From positions 1 to 59,389 of the forward strand of contig NZ_CAMHFP010000011.1 of the NCBI RefSeq assembly GCF_946184425.1: a stretch of 59,389 nucleotides of DNA. The letters are read 5' to 3'. Both the position numbers and the translations under genes were made by a program. The notes under the pieces were generated by a model. That model searched no databases. It was not told the DNA's origin and was given only the letters and a program-made list of their open reading frames with translations. Below are positions 29,542-38,028 of the stretch, one piece after another; position 1 is the stretch's first letter, and each line of letters starts with the position of its first letter. This DNA comes from an uncultured Methanobrevibacter sp. GTDB lineage: Archaea; Methanobacteriota; Methanobacteria; Methanobacteriales; Methanobacteriaceae.

Positions 29542-30234
29542 ATTTGCTTTAATTAAATTACGAGCTGCTTTTAGGTCTGTATTGTAAATGTGGCCTGATG
29601 TGGAGTGATAATGAACTCCACCAAAGTTTAGTTTTTCACCAACAATTTCCTTGTTTACTTCTTCTTTCATTTTTAATCCAAGGTATGCTATGAAGAACAT
29701 GTTTGAGTAGAATGCGCCAAAGATATCGTTGCTTCTGAAAATGCAGTGGATAGTCAATTCGTTGTCACGAACAATGCATTGCAGGAACTGGAGGCATGGT
29801 ATATCTTCCCTGTCTGCATCAAGTTGAGGATCGATTGTAACTGCCACTGCTCTGTTTGAACCTGTTGCGGTTAAAATTCTTTGTTTCATGGTATTGAATT
29901 GGTCAACGTCAAAATGAGCATAGATACGATTTGGGTAAGTGTATACGAATCCCTGGTCATCAGGATTTTCAGCTGATTTCACATATTCGTATAATGCATC
30001 ACTTTTGATTGGACAGCCTTCCATGTCGAATTTTCCGGATTTGATGTCATTCAACAGCATGTCAGGTGTGTAGTGTTGGTATTTGGCTCTGAATTTCAAG
30101 TTAAACGGATCGTCGATTATATAAAAATTCCCAAGACTTTCGATTAAATGGTGATTTGAGTCTTTGTAAGTTTCTTTTCCTTGTTTTAAGATTTTATCAA
30201 CAAAATCAAGATAACATTCATTAATTGTTAACAT
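29536..30234 (-). CDS. thyA: Thymidylate synthase, methanogen type
   Basis: Methylates dUMP to dTMP; in methanogens the one-carbon donor is expected to be a methanopterin derivative. The 232-residue protein is shorter than bacterial ThyA (about 264), as is usual for the methanogen-type family. Catalytic Cys147 lies in DIPCLQFLQCIV, and the phosphate/dUMP-binding pattern CIFRSNDIFGAFYSN follows (R167, S168, N169, D170, N178). GGAGCTG precedes the ATG. It runs convergently against the papain gene. Assignment rests on these motifs. Confidence 0.85.
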   Translation of the reverse strand: MLTINECYLDFVDKILKQGKETYKDSNHHLIESLGNFYIIDDPFNLKFRAKYQHYTPDMLLNDIKSGKFDMEGCPIKSDALYEYVKSAENPDDQGFVYTYPNRIYAHFDVDQFNTMKQRILTATGSNRAVAVTIDPQLDADREDIPCLQFLQCIVRDNELTIHCIFRSNDIFGAFYSNMFFIAYLGLKMKEEVNKEIVGEKLNFGGVHYHSTSGHIYNTDLKAARNLIKANK

Positions 30235-30491
30235 TTTTACAGCTCCTTTAATTGGTTAAATTTTTATTGGCTATGGTATAAATAATTTCTATTATTGATG
30301 AAAAATTAATTAGTTATGCTGATTCATCTACATTAATGAGTTTTAAAATATGTTTTTTAATATTTGAGTTATTTATTTTAAAAATAATTTTAATTATTTT
30401 GATGGTCGTTGTTAGAAAATGATTTTAATTAATCATATTTTCAATTAAATTACCATCAATTTCGCTTCCATATTTGATAAAAAAATGAGAT

Positions 30492-31181
30492 TTAAGAAAT
30501 AATGTTGGATATCATTTCAAATAGTTCTTTTGTCTTGTCTGTTGAGGTATGTTCGGAAATATCTTCTGGAATTTCATATACTAAAGTAGGATAACCTGCC
30601 TGGGCTATGGGCTTTGATACTAAAACAGCTGATGTTGATTTGTATGTTTCATTGCCGGTTACAGGATAATAATTGAAATCACTTGTGTCTGCAATTTTTT
30701 CAGCAAGTTTGACTGAAGCATTGTCCATTTCAGGTGTTGCAACATAAAATCCTTCGCCATAGGTCGGGTTGTGGGAATGGCTGATTATTACTGCATCAGC
30801 ATCAGAAGAGGTTACGTCAGGATTCACGTAGTCATGAACAAGGCTTTCTCCGTTTGCCCTTCCGATTTCATAGTCGTCAGGATGGTCTGTTACAGTTACC
30901 TTGTAGTGAATAATTTTAACATTATTGTTTCCGAATTGCTTTGCAGCTTCAATTTCAGGGCCTATTGACAGTTTTTCTCTTGGATGAATTCCTGTGATTA
31001 ATGCAATGCTTGTATTCGCACTTTCATTCCCGGAAATGCCTTTTTCAACAGTGCCTATGCTTGTATTTCCCAATGTTGTGTATTCGATATTGTTGTAATT
31101 TTGGGTAAGTTCATAAGCTATTAATCCTCCAACAGCAAAAAGAAGTGCAATGACAATAATGATTTTTGTGTTTTTAAGCAA
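30492..31181 (-). CDS. Membrane-anchored protein with M14 carboxypeptidase-like motifs
   Basis: 229 residues with one N-terminal membrane helix (about 6-24) and an extracytoplasmic domain. ITGIHPREKLS gives an HxxE pair (H66, E69), a later HSH (H135/H137) could supply the third zinc ligand, and VYEIPE (E203, E206) resembles the catalytic Glu region of M14 or succinylglutamate-desuccinylase/aspartoacylase folds. It may be a surface zinc peptidase acting on cell wall or peptides, but the domain is shorter than typical M14 (about 300). The start is TTG with AAAGGTGA just upstream. Monocistronic. Confidence 0.5.
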   Translation of the reverse strand: MLKNTKIIIVIALLFAVGGLIAYELTQNYNNIEYTTLGNTSIGTVEKGISGNESANTSIALITGIHPREKLSIGPEIEAAKQFGNNNVKIIHYKVTVTDHPDDYEIGRANGESLVHDYVNPDVTSSDADAVIISHSHNPTYGEGFYVATPEMDNASVKLAEKIADTSDFNYYPVTGNETYKSTSAVLVSKPIAQAGYPTLVYEIPEDISEHTSTDKTKELFEMISNIIS

Positions 31182-31691
31182 ATTTTCACCTTTAAGTGAT
31201 ATTTGGTTGTTTTGTTAAATATTTTTTTAGGTGAAAATCTTTTTGAATAAGACTAGTATCACTAGTCCTATTCATCAAGGGAGTTAATTCACAAACGAAT
31301 ATAGTTTTTTTCTGAGTTTCTACATGACATTTTTTGTAAAGATCTGAGGATGAATCTTTACAATTTAGTATTGATTGACATCTTATATATCATTTTTCTT
31401 ATTTTTAAGGTCAATTTTTAGCTTATATTATTTTTTATGAGGTGATGTCAATTATATTGTGATATTAGGTTATTTTATACATAATTTTTTAATTTTGTGG
31501 CAATAATTGGAATATAATGAAAATTTGATTTTAAATTTAAAAATTAATTTAAGGAAATAAAAATCCAAATAAAGAATAATAATGCATTTATACTTGAGAT
31601 AACTATATATTTATTCGATTAAATTTAATCGATTGTCTATAGATAGTTTATTCATGATTTTTGGAAATCTTAAATGTCAGGAGATTTTTAA
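31182..31691. other. Intergenic region between divergent genes, with a 13-bp inverted repeat
   Basis: No gene seen. GAATAAGACTAGT at 31245-31257 and ACTAGTCCTATTC at 31261-31273 form a near-perfect (12/13) inverted repeat with a 3-nt centre. It lies about 65 nt upstream of the start of the minus-strand M14-like gene. The rest is AT-rich, with TATA-like tracts near 31605. Confidence 0.4.
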
Positions 31692-32589
31692 TTGAAGGAA
31701 ACTGAAATATATCATCTTAATGATAAGACAATAAAATATTTGGCATTGGTTCAATCTAAACGTCAGCATCAATATTTGGGGTTGCCGGGTAACTTTAAAA
31801 TTAGATTGCCTCAGGAAATTGTTTTTCCGAATTTTGAAATTGGTAGGGTGGATGAATGCTATTTGACTGATGAAAACATGTTAATTATTCTTGAGGAGGA
31901 AAGTGGTGATATAACAGAAAATGTTTTAAAAAAATTTGCAAAATATGTCATTTTTGAAAGCTATAGATATTATAAATTGCTATATCTTGTTGCAGTGTGT
32001 CATAAGAACCCAAAAAATGAATTTGAATTATATGAATATGCCCCTTCCATGTTCATTAAGGTTTTCTATCATTACTTCAGTCAGGATGAAATTTGGTGTA
32101 AATATGAAAATGTTATAATTAAAGTTAAACAAAAAGAGAAATTAACTGAAATGGAATCACTGGACATAGTTTTTGTTTCCAAATTCATTTCAAAAAGATA
32201 TGCACCCTCAGTAATAGAAAATCTAATTGAAATTTTTCAACGATGCGCTGATTGATGATATGATGCTGAAGATGGATATTGGGGTTATTCTTGGCGGAAT
32301 GGTATTGAAACATGTAAAAGATATCAGAAAACAAAATAGATTATTGGGATAGTTGAATATGGTGGAATATGAAAATGAACTCCAAGTATTGGTTTATGAT
32401 GAATTTGGAGATGTAATTGTTAAAAAAGATGAAGAAATTGAAGCAAAAAATAGGGAATTGGGTCAAAAGAATAAAGAGATTGATGAACTAATCAAATCGA
32501 ATAAGGAGTATAAGGATAAAATTAAACAGTTAAATGACATGGATGATTTGTCTGAGGAAGCCAAAAAAATTATCAGCTCTTTAATGTAA
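31692..32589 (+). pseudogene. Disrupted PD-(D/E)XK nuclease-like (Rpn-type) gene
   Basis: The first 187-codon frame (TTG start, AGGAGAT upstream) ends at 32255. Shifting frame near 32245 restores a continuing protein (NDALIDDMMLKMDIGVILGG...HVKDIRKQNRLLG) until a TAG at 32350. The same frame then continues to 32589 (VEYENELQVLVYDEFGDVI), ending in a Lys/Glu-rich coiled coil. So one frameshift and one stop break an otherwise coherent ~298-residue protein. GRVDECYLTDENMLIILEEES resembles a PD-(D/E)XK core as in Rpn/putative-transposase proteins; that family link is tentative. The downstream part might still be translated from TTG 32353. Confidence 0.55.
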
Positions 32590-32794
32590 CTTAAGTATTT
32601 ATCACCTATTTTTTTAATTATTTTCAAATTGAATATTTTTCTATTTTTTAATTAATTTCTTATTTTAAATTTAATAATAGTCAGTATAATCCTAAAAAAT
32701 TGAATTTTTTAAGATAGTTTTAAATATCTTGTTATAGATAGTTATAAATACTTAAATTGTTTTAAGTGTAAATTCAAAAAGATGTGTGAAAAAT

Positions 32795-33367
32795 ATGACA
32801 AATGAAGACTTTGCAAAAAAGATAAAAGACATTAGAGCTAGACAGGACATGTCTATTGAAGATTTATCCGAGAGAAGTGGAGTAAAACTTGAAGTTTTAC
32901 AAGCTATGGAAGACGGTGAAGTTATACCTTCCCTTACCCCATTGACCAAAATGGCAAGGGCACTTGGCGTCAGATTAGGTACATTTTTAGATGACACTCC
33001 TGAACTTGGTCCTGTGGTCACAAGAGGCGGAAAAACTGAAAACTCACTATATTTCTCAGGCAGAGAAGACGTGACAAATGCAACCAACCTTGAATTCCAC
33101 TCATTAGGTGCGGGAAAAATAGACAGAAACATAGACCCATTTTTAATCGACATTGAATTTGAAGAAGGGGAAAAGGAATTGTCTTCCCATGAAGGTGAAG
33201 AATTCATTTATGTTTTAGATGGGGAAATTGAAGTAATCTACGGTAAGGACACTTTCACAATCGGTGAAGGGGACACAATATTTTATGACTCAGCAGTTCC
33301 TCACCATTTACACGCAAGCGGTGAAAAACCGGCTAAGATTTTAGCTGTGCTTTACACTCCATACTGA
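32795..33367 (+). CDS. HTH-cupin transcriptional regulator
   Basis: 190 residues: N-terminal XRE-type helix-turn-helix (about 6-60, with MSIEDLSERSGVKLEVLQAMEDG) and a C-terminal cupin barrel (about 110-188, with SSHEGEEFIYVLDGEIEV and GDTIFYDSAVPHHLH). The cupin likely binds a small ligand. An upstream in-frame GTG at 32786 exists, but GTGAAAAAT just before ATG 32795 looks like the ribosome binding region, so I prefer 32795. It sits upstream of an acyl-CoA synthetase in the same direction, so it probably regulates that gene. Its promoter region has TTATAAATACTT at about 32740. Confidence 0.85.
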   Translation: MTNEDFAKKIKDIRARQDMSIEDLSERSGVKLEVLQAMEDGEVIPSLTPLTKMARALGVRLGTFLDDTPELGPVVTRGGKTENSLYFSGREDVTNATNLEFHSLGAGKIDRNIDPFLIDIEFEEGEKELSSHEGEEFIYVLDGEIEVIYGKDTFTIGEGDTIFYDSAVPHHLHASGEKPAKILAVLYTPY

Positions 33368-33377
33368 GGTTGATAAA

Positions 33378-33473
33378 ATGAGTAAAATAACTTTCAAGCC
33401 AAAAACTGATAGATTTTACACAGCAGATTTGGATTTAAACTTAAACACATTGCAATTGGAATTGCATTTATGA
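33378..33473 (+). CDS. Possible small protein between regulator and acyl-CoA synthetase
   Basis: A 31-codon frame, ATG preceded by GAGGTTGATAAA. A one-base shift near 33441 would swap the last residues for a hydrophobic tail (KHIAIGIAFMICILV), so this may be a frameshifted remnant of a small membrane protein. Not recognised. Confidence 0.3.
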   Translation: MSKITFKPKTDRFYTADLDLNLNTLQLELHL

Positions 33474-33524
33474 TTTGCATTTTGGTTTAGTTATTTTATT
33501 ATTTAATTGATTAGAGGTGAAAGT

Positions 33525-35189
33525 ATGTCTGAACTATTTACAGAATTACCATTAGGAAAATTTTTCGAATCAATGGTTGAAAAGCAACCAGATCATGAAT
33601 TTATCGTTTATCCGGATAGAAACTTAAGGTTTACCTATAAAGAATTTGATGAAAGAGTAGACAATCTAGCAAAAGGAATGCTGGCTATTGGAATTGAAAA
33701 AGGAGATCATGTAGGAATATGGGCTAAGAATGTGCCAGAATGGCTTACCTACATGTTTGCAACAGCAAAAATTGGAGCCACAATCGTAACTGTCAACACA
33801 GCTTACCAGTCACATGAGCTTGAATATGTTTTAAGACAGTCAGACATGAAAGCATTGGCAATGACCGACGCATTCAGGGACACCAGTTATTTTGACATAA
33901 TAAATGAATTGGTTCCTGAGCTCAAAACATGTGCAAGAGGGCATTTGGTGGCTGAAAAGTTCCCACACCTGAAATTTATTTTCCATGTGGGTCAGGAAAA
34001 GCATCGCGGAATGTATAACACCAATGAATTATTATTGCTTGGTATGAACTATGATGATGACGAATACCAGAAGGTAAAGGATGCAGTTACACAGCATGAT
34101 GTCATCAATATGCAGTACACTTCAGGAACTGAAGGATTCCCTAAGGGAGTAATGTTGACTTCACGTAACATTGTAAATGACGGTTACTACATTGGTGAAA
34201 ACATGAACTATACTGAAAAGGACAGATTACTTCTTCAGGTGCCTCTTTTCCACTGTTTCGGAACTGTGCTTGGTGTAATGGCTGTCATTACTCACGGTTC
34301 TACAATGGTTGTCCTTGAGGAGTATGACCCTCTTTTAGCTATTTCATCCATTCAAAAGGAAAAGTGCACTTCCATTTATGGGGTGCCTACAATGTTTATA
34401 GGCATGATGAACCATCCTATGTTTGAGATGTTTGACATGAGCTCACTGCGTACAGGTATCATGGCAGGTTCAACATGTCCTGTCGAGACAATGAAGGATG
34501 CAATCGAAAAGATGAATATGAAGGAAATCACCAGTGTATATGGGCTTACAGAAGCGGCACCTGGTTTTACACAGACTAATGCTGCTGATTCGTTTGAGAA
34601 AAAAATCAATACTGTGGGAAGAAAGTTCCCTAACATTGAAGTTAAGATTGTTGATCCTGAAACTGGCGAGGAAGTTGGCGTTGGAGAAACTGGAGAAATC
34701 ATGTGCAGAGGTTTTAATGTAATGAAAGGATATTACAACATGCCCGAAAAGACAGCTGAAACCATCGAACCTGACGGATGGCTTCACTCAGGAGACCTTG
34801 CAACAGTTGATGAGGACGGATATTACTCCATTGTTGGCCGTATCAAGGACATGATTATCAGAGGTGGGGAAAACATTTATCCACGTGAAATTGAAGAGTT
34901 CTTATTTACCAATGATTGCGTTCAGGATGTTCAGGTTGCAGGAATTCCTGATGAAAAGTACGGTGAGATTGTAGGAGCATTCATCATCAAGGAAGATGGA
35001 TTTGATGATGTTACAGAAGCCGACATTCGTGATTTCTGTATAGGTTCAATTGCCCGTTATAAGGTGCCTAAATATGTATTTTTCGTAGATGAATTCCCTC
35101 TTACTACCAGTGGTAAAATCCAAAAGTACAAGTTAGGTGACTTAGGTCTTAAACTGCTGGACGAAAGACGTGAAAGGGGAGAGTTGTAA
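33525..35189 (+). CDS. Acyl-CoA synthetase (AMP-forming)
   Basis: 554 residues of the ANL superfamily, close to medium-chain acyl-CoA ligases. Visible motifs: P-loop [11 protein letters not shown] (about 198-208), adenine motif [11 protein letters not shown], the hinge [17 protein letters not shown] then [16 protein letters not shown], and the C-terminal catalytic Lys in [11 protein letters not shown] (about 531). Activates a carboxylic acid via acyl-AMP to acyl-CoA. Methanogens lack beta-oxidation, so scavenging of branched-chain or aromatic acids is a plausible role (inference). The start is ATG 33525 with GAGGTGA; the longer TTG start lies upstream of that site. Probably under the adjacent HTH-cupin regulator. 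Confidence 0.9.
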   Translation: MSELFTELPLGKFFESMVEKQPDHEFIVYPDRNLRFTYKEFDERVDNLAKGMLAIGIEKGDHVGIWAKNVPEWLTYMFATAKIGATIVTVNTAYQSHELEYVLRQSDMKALAMTDAFRDTSYFDIINELVPELKTCARGHLVAEKFPHLKFIFHVGQEKHRGMYNTNELLLLGMNYDDDEYQKVKDAVTQHDVINMQYTSGTEGFPKGVMLTSRNIVNDGYYIGENMNYTEKDRLLLQVPLFHCFGTVLGVMAVITHGSTMVVLEEYDPLLAISSIQKEKCTSIYGVPTMFIGMMNHPMFEMFDMSSLRTGIMAGSTCPVETMKDAIEKMNMKEITSVYGLTEAAPGFTQTNAADSFEKKINTVGRKFPNIEVKIVDPETGEEVGVGETGEIMCRGFNVMKGYYNMPEKTAETIEPDGWLHSGDLATVDEDGYYSIVGRIKDMIIRGGENIYPREIEEFLFTNDCVQDVQVAGIPDEKYGEIVGAFIIKEDGFDDVTEADIRDFCIGSIARYKVPKYVFFVDEFPLTTSGKIQKYKLGDLGLKLLDERRERGEL

Positions 35190-35214
35190 CTCACTCTCTT
35201 TTATACTTTTTTTT
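35179..35214 (+). terminator. Terminator after acyl-CoA synthetase
   Basis: GAGAGT at 35179-35184 and ACTCTC at 35193-35198, followed by a T-rich tract. Confidence 0.45.
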
Positions 35215-35605
35215 TATCATTATCAGCTGTAAAACTTATTTTGGTTGATGGCAATTTTGGTCATACTATTTATTCATGCTCAAATTTCTACTAATTTACA
35301 TCAAAAAAATTTGCTTTTAATCTTAAATCCATTTTATTTTAAATTTTCATTTTTTCTAGTTCGGCAATTTTTTACGAGTTTTTTTTATTTACACATTATT
35401 GCTTTTGGTGTGTAAAATTGTTTTTATTTTAAACTGGCTATTTTTTATACTTGTTTTTATATATGTATGTTTATGAAATATTTTATTTTTATATAAATTA
35501 TTATTTGCACTTAAAATATTGTTATGAGTTATTTGAAAAGTTATTTATATTATTAAATTGAAATAATAGTTTGTTGGGCTCAATAAATGATTGATAGGTG
35601 ATAAC
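35215..35605 (+). promoter_or_regulatory. AT-rich upstream region of the HEPN cassette
   Basis: No gene seen. It contains the first 55-bp direct repeat (35398-35452) and a TATA-like TTTATATATG at 35457-35466, about 140-150 nt before the TTG start of the first cassette gene. Confidence 0.4.
35398..35452 (+). repeat. 55-bp direct repeat, copy 1
   Basis: Matches 36386-36440 at 53 of 55 positions. It lies upstream of the HEPN gene pair; the second copy lies just after it. Confidence 0.8.
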
Positions 35606-35968
35606 TTGGATGAAAAATTGACATTTGATGAGAAATTTTCTGCCCTAAACAGTTATTTTAAAATTAATTCCTATAGTGAAGTCTATGATTTTATAAAAAA
35701 CAATGAATCAATTTTTTTCTTAATCGATGAAATAAAACCCTTTCTGGAAAAATATTTTTCTAATTGTGAATACTGTTTGGATATTATTCATGATCCTGAA
35801 ATAATGGATTTTAATTATTTGGAGTTAATGATTAATGTATCTCGAGAACGATTTTATAATGGGGTTCAGGAGGATATTGAAATAATTAGAAGTCAGATAA
35901 GACCTTTTAGAAGAAAATTTAATATTTTTTTAGAATTTGCAATTAGTTATGGGGTGAAATATGTTTGA
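35606..35968 (+). CDS. Unrecognised small acidic protein paired with HEPN protein
   Basis: 120 residues, acidic, predicted alpha/beta, no membrane segment. I start it at TTG 35606 because AGGTGAT directly precedes it; TTG 35591 lies upstream of that site. The last 8 nt overlap the HEPN gene, so the two are translationally coupled. The pattern EKYFSNCEYCLDIIHDPEIM then (L/N)IFLEFAIS recalls small proteins that precede HEPN genes in other microbes, where an antitoxin role is suspected. It does not show the GSxxxG...D signature of MNT nucleotidyltransferase antitoxins. Function is inference only. Confidence 0.55.
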   Translation: MDEKLTFDEKFSALNSYFKINSYSEVYDFIKNNESIFFLIDEIKPFLEKYFSNCEYCLDIIHDPEIMDFNYLELMINVSRERFYNGVQEDIEIIRSQIRPFRRKFNIFLEFAISYGVKYV

Positions 35969-36356
35969 TTTTTCAAGATTTTTAGATGTTGGAGATGTTT
36001 TGGCTCAAGTGGATGATGAAGCATATGTAAGGTCTGCTATAGGTAGATATTATTATGCTATTTTTTGCAGTGTACGTGTATATCTTGTAGAGATAATGAA
36101 TGAAAATGAATTTAATGATAACTATAATGTTCATCAAAGAATTTATAATCGTTTAGTTAAATCAGGAAATAATACGGAATCGTCTGTTAGTGAAAAACTC
36201 AATGACTTGAGGAAAAATAGAAATGAAGCAGATTATGATTGGAAAAATAATGATTTTCAATATTTTAAAGATAAATTAGATCAAAGTAAAAAAGAATCAA
36301 AATTTGCAATTGAACAGGTTGAATCACTTAAGAAATCCCCTCCATTTGAATTCTAG
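35961..36356 (+). CDS. HEPN-like domain protein, possible toxin
   Basis: 131 residues, all-helical. AIGRYYYAIFCSVRVYL (about 26-42) and LNDLRKNRNEADYDW (about 81-95) match the two conserved helices of HEPN proteins; the second contains the R-x-x-N...D/Y variant in place of the classical R-x4-6-H RNase motif. GGGGTGA lies just before the ATG. HEPN proteins are often RNases or AMPylation targets in toxin-antitoxin and defence systems. Coupling to the preceding small gene and flanking direct repeats suggest a mobile two-gene module. The active site is not canonical, so RNase activity is uncertain. Confidence 0.6.
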   Translation: MFDFSRFLDVGDVLAQVDDEAYVRSAIGRYYYAIFCSVRVYLVEIMNENEFNDNYNVHQRIYNRLVKSGNNTESSVSEKLNDLRKNRNEADYDWKNNDFQYFKDKLDQSKKESKFAIEQVESLKKSPPFEF

Positions 36357-36385
36357 AAATATTTTTTTTTTTAATTTGAACATTC

Positions 36386-36440
36386 ATTGCTTTTGGTGTG
36401 TAAAATTGTTTTTATTTTAAATTGACTATTTTTTATACTT
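36386..36440 (+). repeat. 55-bp direct repeat, copy 2
   Basis: Same sequence as 35398-35452 with two substitutions. A TATA-like TTTATATAT follows at 36462-36470. Confidence 0.8.
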
Positions 36441-36583
36441 TTTTTCATATGTAACGAAACATTTATATATGACTTAAAACTTAGAATTAACTGCAAACAA
36501 AATTTTAGATATAAGTTAACCACACCATTATATCGAAGTAATTTGACTCTATACGAATTTATCAATTTAGGGAGTTGATAATA

Positions 36584-36628
36584 ATGCCACAAGAATTAAC
36601 ACATGCTGCTGGAAGTGCAGTGTTCTAA
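36584..36628 (+). CDS. 14-codon ORF, possible truncated gene or leader peptide
   Basis: ATG preceded by GGGAGTTGATAAT; reads MPQELTHAAGSAVF then stop. The good initiation site, with TATA-like sequence and 55-bp repeat upstream, suggests the 5' end of a former gene cut short, or a leader peptide for the structured region that follows. Confidence 0.3.
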   Translation: MPQELTHAAGSAVF

Positions 36629-36640
36629 TCATGTTTACAG

Positions 36641-36811
36641 GTTGTTTAATCGTGCATTTAACATAATCAAACTCATGTTCATTTATTTCACCTTTTCCGA
36701 TTAAACAACTGTTATCTATTTTGTACGTTGATAAGTAGCTGTTTAACTATCCTTGTATTTTACATTATATCATCGTTTAACTCCTATTCAACTTTAAGTT
36801 AGACAGCTACT
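36641..36811. repeat. Two nested-pair inverted repeats with related arms
   Basis: GTTGTTTAATCG (36641-36652) pairs with CGATTAAACAAC (36698-36709), perfect 12 bp. AGTAGCTGTTTAACT (36734-36748) pairs with AGTTAGACAGCTACT (36797-36811), 14 of 15 bp. All four arms contain a variant of G(T/C)TGTTTAA in alternating orientation. No protein reading frame explains this. Candidates are a structured RNA or repeated operator/recombination sites. Confidence 0.6.
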
Positions 36812-36825
36812 GACTTTTCTAAAGA

Positions 36826-37062
36826 ATGGAGGATAATCGTGATACCAATTTTAGAGAATTCGTATGCTTGAAGCATATTTTAAAAAATCATTCTGATGTC
36901 CTTATATGCAGTAACAGCGCTTCATGGCGTAACGGCCATGGAAGTCGGATATCTGCAATCAAGGATTTAAGTTATCTGAGAAATTTCTACCATTATGTCC
37001 GCCATATGGACTATAAACCATTATCATTGAGGAATAAATATGAACGTATCTGTAAAAATTAA
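36826..37062 (+). CDS. Hypothetical 78-residue protein, doubtful
   Basis: Basic, aromatic-rich protein (RNGHGSRISAIKDLSYLRNFYHYVRHMDYKP), not recognised. No ribosome binding site is visible before ATG 36826; GGAGG occurs just inside the frame instead. It overlaps the next gene by 23 nt. It could be a real small gene, a remnant, or chance. Confidence 0.4.
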   Translation: MEDNRDTNFREFVCLKHILKNHSDVLICSNSASWRNGHGSRISAIKDLSYLRNFYHYVRHMDYKPLSLRNKYERICKN

Positions 37063-37567
37063 TTTAAATGTATCTAAGACTGTTGAAAATGCTGTTGCTG
37101 GAAATGATGATTTTCATTTCTATGTTGATGAGCTCACATCCGACAATTTCATGCCAACCTATGAAGGTAAAGCAGATGAAAAATATGCTTTTGAAAGCAT
37201 GGATGATGAGTTTTTTGAATTTTTGGAAAGAAAAATCCATGGTGACGGCATCTATATCAGGCTGATTCTTGCAGCTGGTGAAAATACTCCGGAAGGAGCG
37301 GTATTTGAACTTGAATGCGGAGAGAAGAGAAAAACTTTCATCACGGATGAGGCAAATGTCATGGTTTTTGATTTTGCCGATTTTGGGATAAAGGTTGTCA
37401 ATGATTGCGTGACTTTGGGAACTACGGTAGATGGAGGATGTGGCCAGACACCCTATTTTGCAGAGTTCGGATCAGATAAAGGCAACCGGCAGTATTTGTC
37501 ATTGGATAATCCTTTAAATAAATTCATTATGAATTTGTTGAAGGAAATGATTGTTTTGGATGAATGA
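37040..37567 (+). CDS. Hypothetical acidic protein
   Basis: 175 residues, acidic, predicted beta-rich in the middle (GDGIYIRLILAAGENTPEGAVFELECGEKRKTFI) with a helical end. No membrane segment and no recognised domain. GAGGAATAAAT precedes the ATG. Its end overlaps the region just before the next gene, so it appears to be the first secure gene of a same-strand run reaching 39.1 kb. Confidence 0.65.
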   Translation: MNVSVKINLNVSKTVENAVAGNDDFHFYVDELTSDNFMPTYEGKADEKYAFESMDDEFFEFLERKIHGDGIYIRLILAAGENTPEGAVFELECGEKRKTFITDEANVMVFDFADFGIKVVNDCVTLGTTVDGGCGQTPYFAEFGSDKGNRQYLSLDNPLNKFIMNLLKEMIVLDE

Positions 37568-37596
37568 TAATTCATCAATTGATTTTTAGAGGTTAC

Positions 37597-37953
37597 ATGA
37601 GGGTTTGTTTAGCTAAGTTTACAAGTGAAATCACAGATTTTTTAACAGATGAGACATTAAGAGCAATAGACTACGGAGTCCTGGACTTGCATAATGTTGA
37701 AAATAGGGAGCTTAGGGAGGTTCTCTATTTTTTAGAAGAACTTTTGACGGCTGAACTGGAACTGAATTATCTGGAAAATTGCACAGGAATATTTAGGGTT
37801 TCAAAAAAAGGCAATTTATGGTATTACAGACAGGAAAAACATATTATTGAAGCTGATTCATTGGCTGAACTTGAACGGAAGGTAACCTATGAAAACAGAA
37901 TATGGTATGTTTTTGATGAGGATTTGGCTAATGCGGGAGGTACATTATTTTGA
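37597..37953 (+). CDS. Hypothetical protein with one copy of a shared WxY/DLAN domain
   Basis: 118 residues: a helical N-terminal part (1-60) and a C-terminal ~50-residue module (64-112, GIFRVSKKGNLWYYRQ...SLAELERKV...IWYVFDEDLAN). The same module occurs twice in the protein at 38343 and twice in the protein at 45480. The start is ATG 37597, with AGAGGT upstream; the longer frame from 37564 has no ribosome binding site. The module looks like three strands plus a helix and is rich in aromatic residues. Function unknown. Confidence 0.7.
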   Translation: MRVCLAKFTSEITDFLTDETLRAIDYGVLDLHNVENRELREVLYFLEELLTAELELNYLENCTGIFRVSKKGNLWYYRQEKHIIEADSLAELERKVTYENRIWYVFDEDLANAGGTLF

Positions 37954-38018
37954 AGGATTTACTTTTTATGATTGGATACTTGGCAATATGCCTTGCATTT
38001 GGAAGCATTTTAATTTAA
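37950..38018 (+). CDS. 22-residue membrane micropeptide
   Basis: The TTG start overlaps the TGA stop of the previous gene (TTGA), with GGGAGGT upstream at about 37935. It encodes KDLLF then a hydrophobic stretch to GSILI, i.e. a single membrane helix and nothing else. Then AAGGAGGT of the next gene follows. The tight packing supports it being translated. Not recognised. Confidence 0.45.
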   Translation: MKDLLFMIGYLAICLAFGSILI

Positions 38019-38028
38019 GGAGGTAATA

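Noticed and set aside
36641-36811. CRISPR-like interpretation of the G(T/C)TGTTTAA arms
   Set aside because: Arms alternate in orientation, vary in sequence and are unevenly spaced; no cas genes nearby.
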